From a virus, in IMG/VR virus record IMGVR_UViG_3300010389_000060, positions 1 through 34,588 of that record: a stretch of DNA of 34,588 nucleotides; one strand, 5' to 3'. This document shows, one piece after another, positions 1 to 5,957 of this stretch. The first letter of the stretch is position 1. Each line of letters starts with the position of its first letter. The translations under genes were made by a program, and so were the position numbers. A model generated the notes under the pieces. It was not told the origin of the DNA. It saw only the letters and a program-made list of their open reading frames with translations, and did not search any database.

Positions 1-605
1 CCGCCGACGTATGAGACGCCGTAGGGCGGGTCGGTCCAGACGCAGTCGGCGGGGCTGTCGAGGAGGGTGGTGTAGGTGTCGGGGTCGGTGGCGTCGCCGC
101 AGATCAGGCGATGGTCGCCGAGCAGGATCAGGTCGCCGGGTCGGGTGATGGCCGTCGCTGGAAGGTCGGGGATGGTGGCGTCGCCTGCGTCGGGTTCGAG
201 CCGTTCGAGTTCGGCGAGAAGATCATCCAGGTCGTCGCCGTCGTAGCCGCTGCCTTCCAGGTTGCCGATCTTGCCCATCTCGACCAGCAGATCAGCGAGG
301 GCGTGTTCGTCATACGAGGCGAGGTCCGTCGTGCGGTTGTCGGCCAGGAGGATGCGGTGCGCGGTGTCGTCATCGACATCGACCCAGTGCACCGGGACAC
401 GATCGAGGCCGCAGTGGATCGCAGCCTGGAGGCGGTGGTTCCCAGCGAGGACGTGCCCGGTCGAGATCTGAGCGACGAGCGTGCCGTACCAGCCATTCGC
501 TTCGATCGACTGGATGATCGCGCCGACGTCGCCCTGTCTCGGGTTCGACGGGTGCGGGACGAGGTCGGTGATGGCGGTCTTGCGGATGCCTGGCTTGTGG
601 TCCAT
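1..605 (-). CDS. ParB-like / DNA methyltransferase fusion, N-terminal part
   Basis: N-terminal 201 codons of a gene cut by the contig edge; it continues at 34468 down to the stop at 33892, giving a 393-aa protein in one frame. The start is the ATG at 605. Residues 1 to about 110 look like a ParB/Srx fold, with GHVLAGNHRLQAA (about 50-62) as the GxxxxNxR-type motif. Residues 192-195 are the methyltransferase motif IV, DPPY. Motif IV precedes motif I, which is the beta-class order of N6-adenine or N4-cytosine DNA methyltransferases. Such fusions are common in phages and usually modify phage DNA against restriction. The target base cannot be read from sequence. It diverges from the WhiB gene, and TACCGT at 614-619 ends 8 nt before the start. 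Confidence 0.9.
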   Translation of the reverse strand, partial: MDHKPGIRKTAITDLVPHPSNPRQGDVGAIIQSIEANGWYGTLVAQISTGHVLAGNHRLQAAIHCGLDRVPVHWVDVDDDTAHRILLADNRTTDLASYDEHALADLLVEMGKIGNLEGSGYDGDDLDDLLAELERLEPDAGDATIPDLPATAITRPGDLILLGDHRLICGDATDPDTYTTLLDSPADCVWTDPPYGVSYVG

Positions 606-644
606 GCCCGTCGACGGTAGCGGCCTCGGTTAGCGTTGCCGGTG

Positions 645-875
645 ATGGAGAGCGTCGAGTGGATGCGAGACGGGGCGTGCCGTGGCGGGTCGGTCGACGT
701 GTGGTTCCCGGAGCAGCCGGACTTCCGGGAGGCTCGTGAGGTGTGCCGTCGGTGTCGGGTCCAGGTGGAGTGCCTCGACTACGCCGTGGCGCGGCCGGAG
801 GTGTTCGGAGTGTGGGGCGGGACGTCCCCGGCGGAACGGGTCGAGATCAGACGACGCAGGATCACCGGGTCGTAG
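645..875 (+). CDS. WhiB-family Fe-S regulator
   Basis: 76-aa WhiB-like protein. The four iron-sulfur cysteines are C12, C34, C37 and C43 (C-x2-C-x5-C), followed by the hallmark turn GVWGG at 55-59 and an Arg-rich C-terminal tail (ERVEIRRRR) that would bind DNA. WhiB proteins are 4Fe-4S factors that contact the host principal sigma factor; phage copies are known in mycobacteriophages and can interfere with host WhiB functions. The ATG at 645 is preferred over TTG 636, because TAGCGT at 631-636 would serve as a -10 box 8 nt upstream. It is the only rightward gene in this end of the genome and points into the minus-strand early run. Confidence 0.9.
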   Translation: MESVEWMRDGACRGGSVDVWFPEQPDFREAREVCRRCRVQVECLDYAVARPEVFGVWGGTSPAERVEIRRRRITGS

Positions 876-946
876 TGCTCGCCGGTTCCGCCGAGGGTCC
901 GGTACACGGCTCGGAGTTCGGCGACGTTCAGGTCGGCGAGTGTCAC
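779..946 (-). CDS. Small unknown protein, antisense overlap with whiB
   Basis: A 55-aa frame starting at GTG 946, which overlaps the TGA of the upstream gene (GTGA). Its codons have the G/C-rich third positions typical of this genome. The product begins VTLADLNVAELRAVYRTLGG and has no recognisable domain. The last 97 bases lie antisense to the 3' end of the whiB gene, which is unusual in a phage. The translational coupling and codon pattern argue for a real gene; the overlap argues for caution. Confidence 0.4.
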   Translation of the reverse strand: MTLADLNVAELRAVYRTLGGTGEHYDPVILRRLISTRSAGDVPPHTPNTSGRATA

Positions 947-1062
947 CCGCACGATGTCCAGCAGACCGACGCGTCGTAGACGACGTGGAACCGGGTGGCG
1001 ATCACCCAGGCGATGAAGATCAGGCCTGCGGCGGCGGCGAGGTCGGTGAGTCGGCTGGTCAT
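943..1062 (-). CDS. Small membrane protein (39 aa)
   Basis: A 39-aa protein starting at ATG 1062 with GGAGGA as ribosome binding site; the start overlaps the previous stop as ATGA. Residues about 8-26 (AAAAGLIFIAWVIATRF) form one hydrophobic helix, and the short C-terminal end holds two cysteines (VCWTSCG). It is probably inserted in the host inner membrane. The function is unknown. Confidence 0.6.
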   Translation of the reverse strand: MTSRLTDLAAAAGLIFIAWVIATRFHVVYDASVCWTSCG

Positions 1063-1316
1063 GACAGTCCTCCGAGGACGCGGCTGGTGGTGGTGCGGCC
1101 GGTGGCGAGTCTCCACGCGGCCCGGTACTCGGACTCCCGGCGGGAGCAGTCGTCGCAGCGGCAGCCCTTGGCGTAGCGGCGGCGGGTGCCGTGGACGGGT
1201 TGCGGGCCGCTGGTCTGCCACTCGGCGGTCTGGCGTGCCCGGTGGTGTCGCCAGTGGACGATGCACCAGCCGCGGGCGTAGTGGGCCTTGTCGCAGTCGT
1301 CGATGGTGCAGGTCAT
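1059..1316 (-). CDS. Zinc-knuckle protein, HNH-like N-terminus
   Basis: 85 aa from ATG 1316 (ATGA overlap with the upstream gene). Two cysteine clusters are visible: C3, C8, C18, H21 in CTIDDCDKAHYARGWCIVHW, and a GCRCDDC group preceded by HGTRRRYAKG. This arrangement is widespread in small actinophage proteins and resembles the zinc-binding half of HNH-type nucleases, but no complete HNH catalytic set is present. A DNA-binding role is inferred only. Confidence 0.65.
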   Translation of the reverse strand: MTCTIDDCDKAHYARGWCIVHWRHHRARQTAEWQTSGPQPVHGTRRRYAKGCRCDDCSRRESEYRAAWRLATGRTTTSRVLGGLS

Positions 1317-1537
1317 GCGATCGGCTCCCACTCGGCGAAGTCCCGCTCGAACTCGTCGACCGTGAGGCTCATCTCGTCGGCGGCGGTGACGAGGTCGCTG
1401 TTGACGAGGCTGATGCGGACGTTGGCGGCGAGGTCGGACAGGTGGCAGAGCTTGTCGATGATGTCTTCGTCGTCGTGGCATCCGAACAGGTTCGCCATCG
1501 TGCGGACGATGTCGATGGTGCGGCGTGGGTCTTTCAT
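1313..1537 (-). CDS. Hypothetical acidic protein (74 aa)
   Basis: Starts at ATG 1537 and ends in an ATGA overlap with the next gene. The product is acidic and mostly helical, with no recognised domain. It is the second gene of the short unit that begins at the 1802 promoter; the 31-nt gap from gene 1 holds the ribosome binding region (AGAAAGA). Confidence 0.65.
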   Translation of the reverse strand: MKDPRRTIDIVRTMANLFGCHDDEDIIDKLCHLSDLAANVRISLVNSDLVTAADEMSLTVDEFERDFAEWEPIA

Positions 1538-1568
1538 GGTGGGGTCTTTCTGGTGGTGGGTGGTCGGG

Positions 1569-1802
1569 TCAGGTGTCGAGCGCGAACTCGTCGTAGATGA
1601 AGTCCGGGTCGTTCATGCAGTCGATGAACTCGTTGGCCTTGGCGCACCGCTGGGCGGCTTCGGCCTCGGTGGTGAAGAACTGCCAGGGCGTGTGACCGGG
1701 AAGGATGAACGTCCAGCCGCGGACGCCCATGTCGACGACGGTCCAGCGGGCTTCGGTGGTGGCGGTGGTGATGGCGGTTGCGGTGGTGAGTGGCTGTTCC
1801 AT
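1569..1802 (-). CDS. Hypothetical protein (77 aa), leaderless
   Basis: Start chosen at ATG 1802, because a promoter places transcription at or next to this ATG and no Shine-Dalgarno sequence precedes it. The N-terminus is Thr/Ala-rich (TTATAITTATTEA). The middle (GWTFILPGHTPWQFF) and the Ala/Glu-rich end suggest a small folded domain. It is the first gene of a four- or five-gene unit. No family recognised. Confidence 0.65.
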   Translation of the reverse strand: MEQPLTTATAITTATTEARWTVVDMGVRGWTFILPGHTPWQFFTTEAEAAQRCAKANEFIDCMNDPDFIYDEFALDT

Positions 1803-1809
1803 GTAGGTC

Positions 1810-1838
1810 ACCCTATGCCATATCCGGACGCTTGACAA
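1810..1838 (-). promoter_or_regulatory. Promoter of the 1802 gene
   Basis: On the minus strand: -35 TTGTCA (1838-1833), a 17-bp spacer, -10 TAGGGT (1815-1810), then 7 nt to the ATG at 1802. This spacing predicts a transcript beginning at the start codon. The -35 lies within the recurrent TTGTCAA dyad. The remaining intergenic bases up to 1974 show no convincing gene. Confidence 0.7.
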
Positions 1839-1974
1839 CATTAGCGGGGCAGATTTTTTGAGAAGTTGGGCCGGGGTGTTTCATGCGGCAACCGCGCCAC
1901 CACAGCGCATAGACCGGTCCACCGGCTCTCCCGAGGCACCATGCCCCGGCCCAGATCTCTATGTTGCCCGCAGC

Positions 1975-2376
1975 CTACAGGATGCGGACCGACCTCGCCT
2001 CGCTGGTCGTCTCGGCGAACTCGTCCGGGTCGAGGCCCCGGTCTCGGAGCGCACCGATGCGCCAGTACGAGATCCCGGCGCACTCCCGGAGGGCACGAGT
2101 GACGACGACCCACGACGGCTCGACCTCGCCGGTGTCCGGGTCGATGTGGCGTTCGTCGAGGGCACGGGAGACGACGTGCTTCGTCAGCTCGTCATGGTCC
2201 CAGCGTCGGTTGCGTCGCTTCGACACTTCGACCAGGCCGTGCTCGGTCTCGGTCTTGCGGCCGGGTGCGGCGTCGTGGATCTCGTCGATCAGGTCGGACT
2301 CGATCTGACGGAGGCGGGCGATCTCTTGCCGGACCTCGATCAGGTCGCCGATGCGTTCGTCGAACGTCTGGGTCAT
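1975..2376 (-). CDS. Hypothetical coiled-coil protein (133 aa)
   Basis: Starts at ATG 2376 with GAGAGGAG as ribosome binding site and an ATGA overlap upstream. Residues 1-45 (RIGDLIEVRQEIARLRQIES) form an amphipathic helix typical of a coiled coil; the rest is charged and mixed. It is the last gene of the 3755-1975 run. The layout recalls small nuclease-associated phage proteins, but no catalytic motif is visible, so function is left open. Confidence 0.7.
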   Translation of the reverse strand: MTQTFDERIGDLIEVRQEIARLRQIESDLIDEIHDAAPGRKTETEHGLVEVSKRRNRRWDHDELTKHVVSRALDERHIDPDTGEVEPSWVVVTRALRECAGISYWRIGALRDRGLDPDEFAETTSEARSVRIL

Positions 2377-2783
2377 GCTGCTCCTCTCGGGCCGTAGCGC
2401 AGTTGCCACATGGTCGGGTCCCAGGCTTCGCCTTCGCCGATCGCGAGGTGGACGCCGCCCTCGGAGTGGCTGACGATCACGACGGTCTCGTCCTCGATGT
2501 TCGGGGGCGGGGTGAAGTGGACGCCGCACTCGTCGCCGACGGCGAGCGCGATGATCGACGAGACGAAGATGGTGCCGTGCAGATCCTCGAACGGGACGCC
2601 GATGATCGAGCAGTCCTCGATGACGGTGGCGATCCATTCGCGGAGGGTGACGGGTTCGCACCAGGTGAACAGGACGCCGTACTGGAAGACGTCGACGTCG
2701 CCTCGGCGGTTGATGTAGAACTCGTCGACGGCGATCTGTGCGGTCGGCACGTCGTCGCCGGTGAGTCGGTTGTCGCGGGTCAT
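2373..2783 (-). CDS. Hypothetical protein (136 aa)
   Basis: Starts at ATG 2783 (ATGA overlap with the ArdA-like gene). The product contains beta-type segments (DETVVIVSHSEGGVHLAIG) and a central FTPPPNIEDE stretch, and ends QLRYGPRGAA. No domain recognised. Its position next to the ArdA-like gene could mean a related host-takeover role, but that is only association. Confidence 0.65.
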   Translation of the reverse strand: MTRDNRLTGDDVPTAQIAVDEFYINRRGDVDVFQYGVLFTWCEPVTLREWIATVIEDCSIIGVPFEDLHGTIFVSSIIALAVGDECGVHFTPPPNIEDETVVIVSHSEGGVHLAIGEGEAWDPTMWQLRYGPRGAA

Positions 2784-3130
2784 TCGGGATCGGCTTCGGT
2801 TCGGGTCACGATGACCGGGCCGACCATCTTCGGCTCCTCGCTGATCTGGAAGATCCAGACGCCGTTCGGGTGACCGATCGACACGAAGCAGCCGTCGACG
2901 CCGAACACCCAGTCGATGTAGGCGTCGGCGTTGAAGAACGGGACGAGCATGTCGGTCAGGCCGTGCTCCCAGGCTGCCCGGTCGTAGGCGAAGCGTTGGA
3001 GGCTGGGCCACTCGCCGAGGTACTCGTTCTCGAACGTCTCGGCGGTGACCTCGATCGGTTCGTCCTGGAGACGTGCCCACGCTTCGAGGGCGGCCCAGTC
3101 GTGTGAGGGGATGCGGTCGATGGCGGCCAT
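2780..3130 (-). CDS. ArdA-like antirestriction protein, short form
   Basis: 116 aa from ATG 3130. Residues about 30-50 read FENEYLGEWPSLQRFAYD, close to the ArdA pattern of an aromatic, Tyr, Gly-Glu/Asp, Ser and Phe-Ala repeat. Downstream, DAYIDWVFGVDG and a terminal GVWIF match the order of the ArdA C-terminal domain. ArdA proteins mimic DNA and block type I restriction enzymes; full-length members are about 165 aa with three domains, so this one would keep only the last. Assigned from motif order by eye. Confidence 0.5.
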   Translation of the reverse strand: MAAIDRIPSHDWAALEAWARLQDEPIEVTAETFENEYLGEWPSLQRFAYDRAAWEHGLTDMLVPFFNADAYIDWVFGVDGCFVSIGHPNGVWIFQISEEPKMVGPVIVTRTEADPE

Positions 3131-3381
3131 CAGAACGCACCACCCTCGACGAACGGCTCGTCGCCTTCGACGGTCAGGCCGCGGGCGCGTGCGTCCTGCT
3201 TCCAGCACTCGTCCTGGATGCGGCGGGCGTCTCGGGCGGTGTCCTCGATGCGGATGCCGAACGGCGTCTGCATGTTCTGCTGGTCACGGTGGAACCCGAG
3301 GAGCGCCGCCTCGATGTTCATCAGCTCCTGGACGCTCACGTCGATGATGGCCCGGTCGGGGTAGACGATGATCGGGTCCAT
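3130..3381 (-). CDS. Hypothetical protein (83 aa)
   Basis: ATG 3381 is chosen over the adjacent GTG 3384: GGAGG lies at proper distance and the ATG overlaps the previous stop as TGATG. The product (MDPIIVYPDRAIIDVSVQEL at its start) looks like a short beta region followed by two helices. No family recognised. Confidence 0.65.
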   Translation of the reverse strand: MDPIIVYPDRAIIDVSVQELMNIEAALLGFHRDQQNMQTPFGIRIEDTARDARRIQDECWKQDARARGLTVEGDEPFVEGGAF

Positions 3382-3755
3382 CACTTCACCTCCGAGCAGA
3401 TCTTCTCGTCCTCGGCGAACTTGTGGTCGGCGAGAGCCGTGACGATCGCGTCGGCGATCTCGATCGGGAGGAACAGGTGCTCGTGTGCGTCGATGTTGAC
3501 GACGACGTAGCGGTCGCCGCCATCTCGGACCTTGATCTGAGCGTCGAGCTGTTCCGGGTCCGGGATTCCACCGGTGCAGACGTGGAGGTAGCGGGAGAAG
3601 AAGCGGCCGCCGTCGTAGCTGGTCGTGCGCTCGGCGACGAGCTTCGACGAGTAGGCCGTGGTCTCGTACTCCGTGCCGCTGTCGAGCGTGTCGGTCGAGG
3701 TGTCGAGCATGACGCCGGTGGCGTCGTGTCGGATCGTGTGGATGGTGGTGGTCAT
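3381..3755 (-). CDS. Hypothetical protein (124 aa), second ORF of module R1
   Basis: Starts at ATG 3755 with a strong AAGGAGG. It lies 43 nt downstream of RNA element R1 and heads the run down to 1975. The product is mixed alpha/beta with a central Gly/Asp-rich loop and a C-terminal helical part (PIEIADAIVTALADHKF). No recognised domain. Expression is probably coupled to R1 and the 4087 gene. Confidence 0.65.
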   Translation of the reverse strand: MTTTIHTIRHDATGVMLDTSTDTLDSGTEYETTAYSSKLVAERTTSYDGGRFFSRYLHVCTGGIPDPEQLDAQIKVRDGGDRYVVVNIDAHEHLFLPIEIADAIVTALADHKFAEDEKICSEVK

Positions 3756-3798
3756 GGTGCCCTCCTTCGGGCGGTAGGTGGTGGGTGGTTTATGAGTT

Positions 3799-3856
3799 GG
3801 ACCGATCAGTCCGGGATGGGCACCGGCCGGAGCCGATGCCGCACCCGCACCGGTCA
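3799..3856 (-). promoter_or_regulatory. Structured RNA element R1
   Basis: First of three copies (with R2 and R3). It begins at the TGA of the 3854-4087 gene: TGACCGGTGCGGGT, then the inner stem GGCATCGGC/GCCGGTGCC (9 bp, one G-U), then CCCGGACTGATCGGTCC. An outer stem can form between GGTGCGGG and CCCGGACT. The 3' end can instead form a small hairpin around GGAC/GTCC, so two pairings compete. The next gene starts 43 nt downstream. Confidence 0.7.
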
Positions 3857-4087
3857 GCCGAGGACGGCGACGAAGGTGGCGTCGGCGAAGTGGGTGCGGG
3901 CCTGCGCCGCTGCCTCGGTGAAGGTGCCGCTGAAGAACTCGACCTCGCCGGTGCAGTCACGATCGAACGCGGTGCGGGTGGTCGATGCCTGGAAGGCCCA
4001 GACGCCACGACCGGCCGGGTGCTTCGCATGGCTGCGGAAGAAGGCGGCGGTGGTGACTTCGGGGCGGGTGGTGGTGGTGTTGTTCAT
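3854..4087 (-). CDS. Hypothetical protein (77 aa), leaderless first ORF of module R1
   Basis: Starts at ATG 4087, only 6 nt after a TATACT box, so the mRNA probably begins at the ATG. The stop codon is the first base triplet of element R1. The product has a Thr-rich N-terminus (NNTTTTRPEV) and an alpha/beta-like remainder with a GRGVWAFQA segment. No family recognised. Its position matches the first ORFs before R2 and R3, although the proteins are not obviously homologous. Confidence 0.65.
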   Translation of the reverse strand: MNNTTTTRPEVTTAAFFRSHAKHPAGRGVWAFQASTTRTAFDRDCTGEVEFFSGTFTEAAAQARTHFADATFVAVLG

Positions 4088-4093
4088 GTCGCC

Positions 4094-4124
4094 AGTATAG
4101 GCAGACTTTTGACAAGCGGGTCAA
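4094..4124 (-). promoter_or_regulatory. Promoter of the 4087 gene
   Basis: Minus strand: TATACT (4099-4094) lies 6 nt before ATG 4087. TTGACC (4124-4119) lies 19 bp upstream, overlapping the rusA stop codon. A TTGTCAA dyad (4115-4109) sits between them, where a repressor could bind. Confidence 0.6.
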
Positions 4125-4576
4125 GTCAATCTTCCGGGATCTTCCGAGATGACGATCCGGACGCCTTGGTCGCTCGCTTTCTGCTGCGGCCAGAACCGGA
4201 TCGAGAGGACGTGGTCCGGGGTGTCGTCGGGCCACACGCCTGCGTCGACGAGTCCGTCGATCGCTGCCTTCACGACCGGCAGGCACGCGCCGACGTCTTG
4301 GCGTCCGGAGCGTCGAGCGGTGAGCGGCACGGCGTCGATGTGGCAGGGACCGACCGACCCGTTCGTCGGGAGCTTCGACGTGAGAGCGAGCCAGGCGAAC
4401 GCGTCGCGCCATGCCTTCACTACCGACGACCGGGTCGACCAGTGCGTCGACCGTTCCTTGTTGACGGTCAGGATGTCGTCGTAGTGGGTCAGGCTCCAGC
4501 GTCTGCCGTTCGCAGCAGTCCAGTCTCCGTCGCTTGGGTCGGGTATCGGTGAATCCAGTCGTGGCACGCTCGGCAT
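4121..4576 (-). CDS. rusA: RusA-family Holliday junction resolvase
   Basis: 151 aa. The RusA pattern is visible: an N-terminal LTVNKERSTHWSTRSSVVKAWR segment, then D94 in RQDVGACLPVVKAAIDGL, and D117-D118 in GVWPDD, matching the acidic metal-binding residues and conserved lysine (K103) of the family. RusA resolves branched DNA intermediates made by recombination-dependent phage replication or before packaging. The start at ATG 4576 makes an 88-nt overlap with the HNH gene; no later ATG or GTG retains the conserved part, so the overlap is probably real. Confidence 0.8.
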   Translation of the reverse strand: MPSVPRLDSPIPDPSDGDWTAANGRRWSLTHYDDILTVNKERSTHWSTRSSVVKAWRDAFAWLALTSKLPTNGSVGPCHIDAVPLTARRSGRQDVGACLPVVKAAIDGLVDAGVWPDDTPDHVLSIRFWPQQKASDQGVRIVISEDPGRLT

Positions 4577-4830
4577 GTCGCGATCGTATTCGATGCGTCG
4601 AGGATGTTGCCGCCACGCGCTCGGGTCAGCGGTTCGTGGAGGTCGGTCGCCCACCGGGTGCAGCCGGTCCACGTCGGGTCGACTGTCCAGATCGAGTCGC
4701 GTGCTTCGCAGCCTGGTCGAGCGGCGAGCTGTTCGAGCCGGAACTTCGAGCGGGCACGGTTCCGTCTCGCGGTCTTCGATGAGACGCGTCGGAGCGGGGT
4801 CTTGCGTTGGATCGGTCCGGAGCGCTTCAT
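4489..4830 (-). CDS. HNH endonuclease
   Basis: 113 aa starting at ATG 4830 (ATGA overlap with the C5 methyltransferase). The basic N-terminus (MKRSGPIQRKTPLRR) leads to an HNH fold: CEARDS, GCTRWATDLHEPLTRARGG, then N in LDASNTIATC and CRACHDWIH with the last zinc/metal residues. Such small HNH proteins occur in many phages, either near the terminase as packaging partners or beside recombination genes as here. The neighbours (RusA, annealing protein) favour a role in DNA recombination or processing. Confidence 0.75.
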   Translation of the reverse strand: MKRSGPIQRKTPLRRVSSKTARRNRARSKFRLEQLAARPGCEARDSIWTVDPTWTGCTRWATDLHEPLTRARGGNILDASNTIATCRACHDWIHRYPTQATETGLLRTADAGA

Positions 4831-5957
4831 GTCGTCCTCGCCCGGTCGACGAGCTGAATGAACGCGGCCGCGGCGCATTGAGGCACGACCGCGTTCCCGA
4901 GAGCGTGGAGAGACTTCCGGCGGCTGGTGAGCGTACCGGTCACCCATCCTTCGGGGTATCCCATGAGCCACTCGGTGAAGGCTGCGGAGAGCTGGTCGTC
5001 GATCTGAGGGTCAGGGGCTGCTCGACCCAGGACACGTTGCCATCGTTCGATCGCTGGGGCGTAGGGTCCGAACTGGTCGAGTCGTCGGTCTCGTCCGCCA
5101 TCAGCTTCGAGATCGAGTTGAGCGACGGTCCGCCTTGCTGGTTCTTGCCGTCCGATCCTGTTGCTGTCGTCGGTGTCGGCAGCAGACGCACGATGTCCGA
5201 CAGCTCTAGCTGACGATGGTCCTCGACCCGCTTGTCGAGATCCCGTCGAGATCCGGTCTCGGTCGCCACCGGTGTCGGTAGAAGCATCGCGATCGAGCCG
5301 AGGTGGATCGTGTTCCGGTTGGCTCGTGACGGCGACGAGCCCTCCTTCGAGTCGTGCGCGCACGGCGTCGGCAGCATCGTCATCGCGATCTGTGCTTCCA
5401 ACCGGTGCCGGTGCTCGCCCCTCGCTACCGCTACCGACGACGCTCCATTCTTGGTCGACGTCCTCGGAGTGCCAAGCAAGTCCCCACCATCGGAGGCGTC
5501 GATGTGGTGCTCCAACGGCGGACGCTGGAAGAGTCCCCCAGGTGATGCTGTACCCGATGTGGGCCAAGCCCTGAACGACTCGGGCCATAGCATCCCCGTC
5601 GTTTGCAGTAAGCAGCCCCGGCACGTTCTCGAAGTACAGCAGGGGTCGGTTGTCCATTCCCCGATCAACGAGGCGGCAGATGTCGTCGAAGAGCCATCGC
5701 TCATCGTTTACTCCTTTGCGTTGTCCAGCGTGTGACAGCGGCTGGCATGGGAACCCGGCGGTCAGTAGATCCACCGAGGGTAGTGAGTCGAGGGCGGTGA
5801 AGTCCCCGAGGTTGGGTGTGTCGGGCATGTTGGCTTCGAGCCATTCGTTCGCACCCTTGTCGATGTCCGAGACGAACACCGGCTCGACGTCGATGCCAGC
5901 GAGCCGGAGTCCTAGCTCCAGTCCGGCAATGCCGGTGCAGAGGCTGCCGACTCTCAT
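4827..5957 (-). CDS. DNA C5-cytosine methyltransferase
   Basis: 376 aa, start ATG 5957 (ATGA overlap upstream). Motif I is SLCTGIAGLELGL (residues 4-16). Motif IV, GFPCQPLSHAGQRKG, carries the catalytic cysteine; motif VI is YFENVPGLL; motif VIII is GAPHRRLRWW; motif X is HALGNAVVPQ. A GPYAPAIERW segment and FTEWLMGYPEGWV complete the C-terminal part. The protein probably methylates phage DNA for protection from restriction. The target-recognition region (about 5060-5460) has poor third-position GC in this frame, while a nested frame has good third-position GC there (see the 4940-5704 entry). Confidence 0.88.
   Translation of the reverse strand: MRVGSLCTGIAGLELGLRLAGIDVEPVFVSDIDKGANEWLEANMPDTPNLGDFTALDSLPSVDLLTAGFPCQPLSHAGQRKGVNDERWLFDDICRLVDRGMDNRPLLYFENVPGLLTANDGDAMARVVQGLAHIGYSITWGTLPASAVGAPHRRLRWWGLAWHSEDVDQEWSVVGSGSEGRAPAPVGSTDRDDDAADAVRARLEGGLVAVTSQPEHDPPRLDRDASTDTGGDRDRISTGSRQAGRGPSSARAVGHRASAADTDDSNRIGRQEPARRTVAQLDLEADGGRDRRLDQFGPYAPAIERWQRVLGRAAPDPQIDDQLSAAFTEWLMGYPEGWVTGTLTSRRKSLHALGNAVVPQCAAAAFIQLVDRARTT
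4940..5704 (-). CDS. Nested out-of-frame gene inside the C5 methyltransferase
   Basis: A 254-aa frame lying wholly inside the methyltransferase gene. Its ATG 5704 is preceded by AAAGGAG (5717-5711) at a 6-nt spacing; to make this site the host frame uses AAA-GGA-GTA codons, rare in this GC-rich genome. The product has AWPTSGTASPGG followed by LEHHIDASDGGDLLGTP, then three LPTP repeats (TMLPTPCAHDSKEG, LLPTPVATETGS, LLPTPTTATGSDGKN) and GGPSLNSI. From memory, this WPTSG/LPTPT pattern is typical of a phage protein family found beside cytosine methyltransferases. Over 5060-5460 the third-position GC is that of a coding frame. Function unknown; possibly part of the methylation system. Confidence 0.6.
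   Translation of the reverse strand: MSDGSSTTSAASLIGEWTTDPCCTSRTCRGCLLQTTGMLWPESFRAWPTSGTASPGGLFQRPPLEHHIDASDGGDLLGTPRTSTKNGASSVAVARGEHRHRLEAQIAMTMLPTPCAHDSKEGSSPSRANRNTIHLGSIAMLLPTPVATETGSRRDLDKRVEDHRQLELSDIVRLLPTPTTATGSDGKNQQGGPSLNSISKLMADETDDSTSSDPTPQRSNDGNVSWVEQPLTLRSTTSSPQPSPSGSWDTPKDG

Noticed and set aside
1-76. Direct terminal repeat as a packaging feature
   Set aside because: The right copy runs straight into adapter and the repeat lies inside a coding gene; it is an assembly overlap, not a shown physical end.
1842-1974. Possible small Trp-rich minus-strand peptide or 33-aa frame between the 1975 and 1802 genes
   Set aside because: The Trp-rich frame has no start codon and the 33-aa frame has poor codon pattern; treated as intergenic.
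4940-5704. Dismissing the nested frame as an ordinary shadow
   Set aside because: The ribosome binding site, codon pattern and LPTP repeats set it apart from other shadow frames, so it was kept as a feature.
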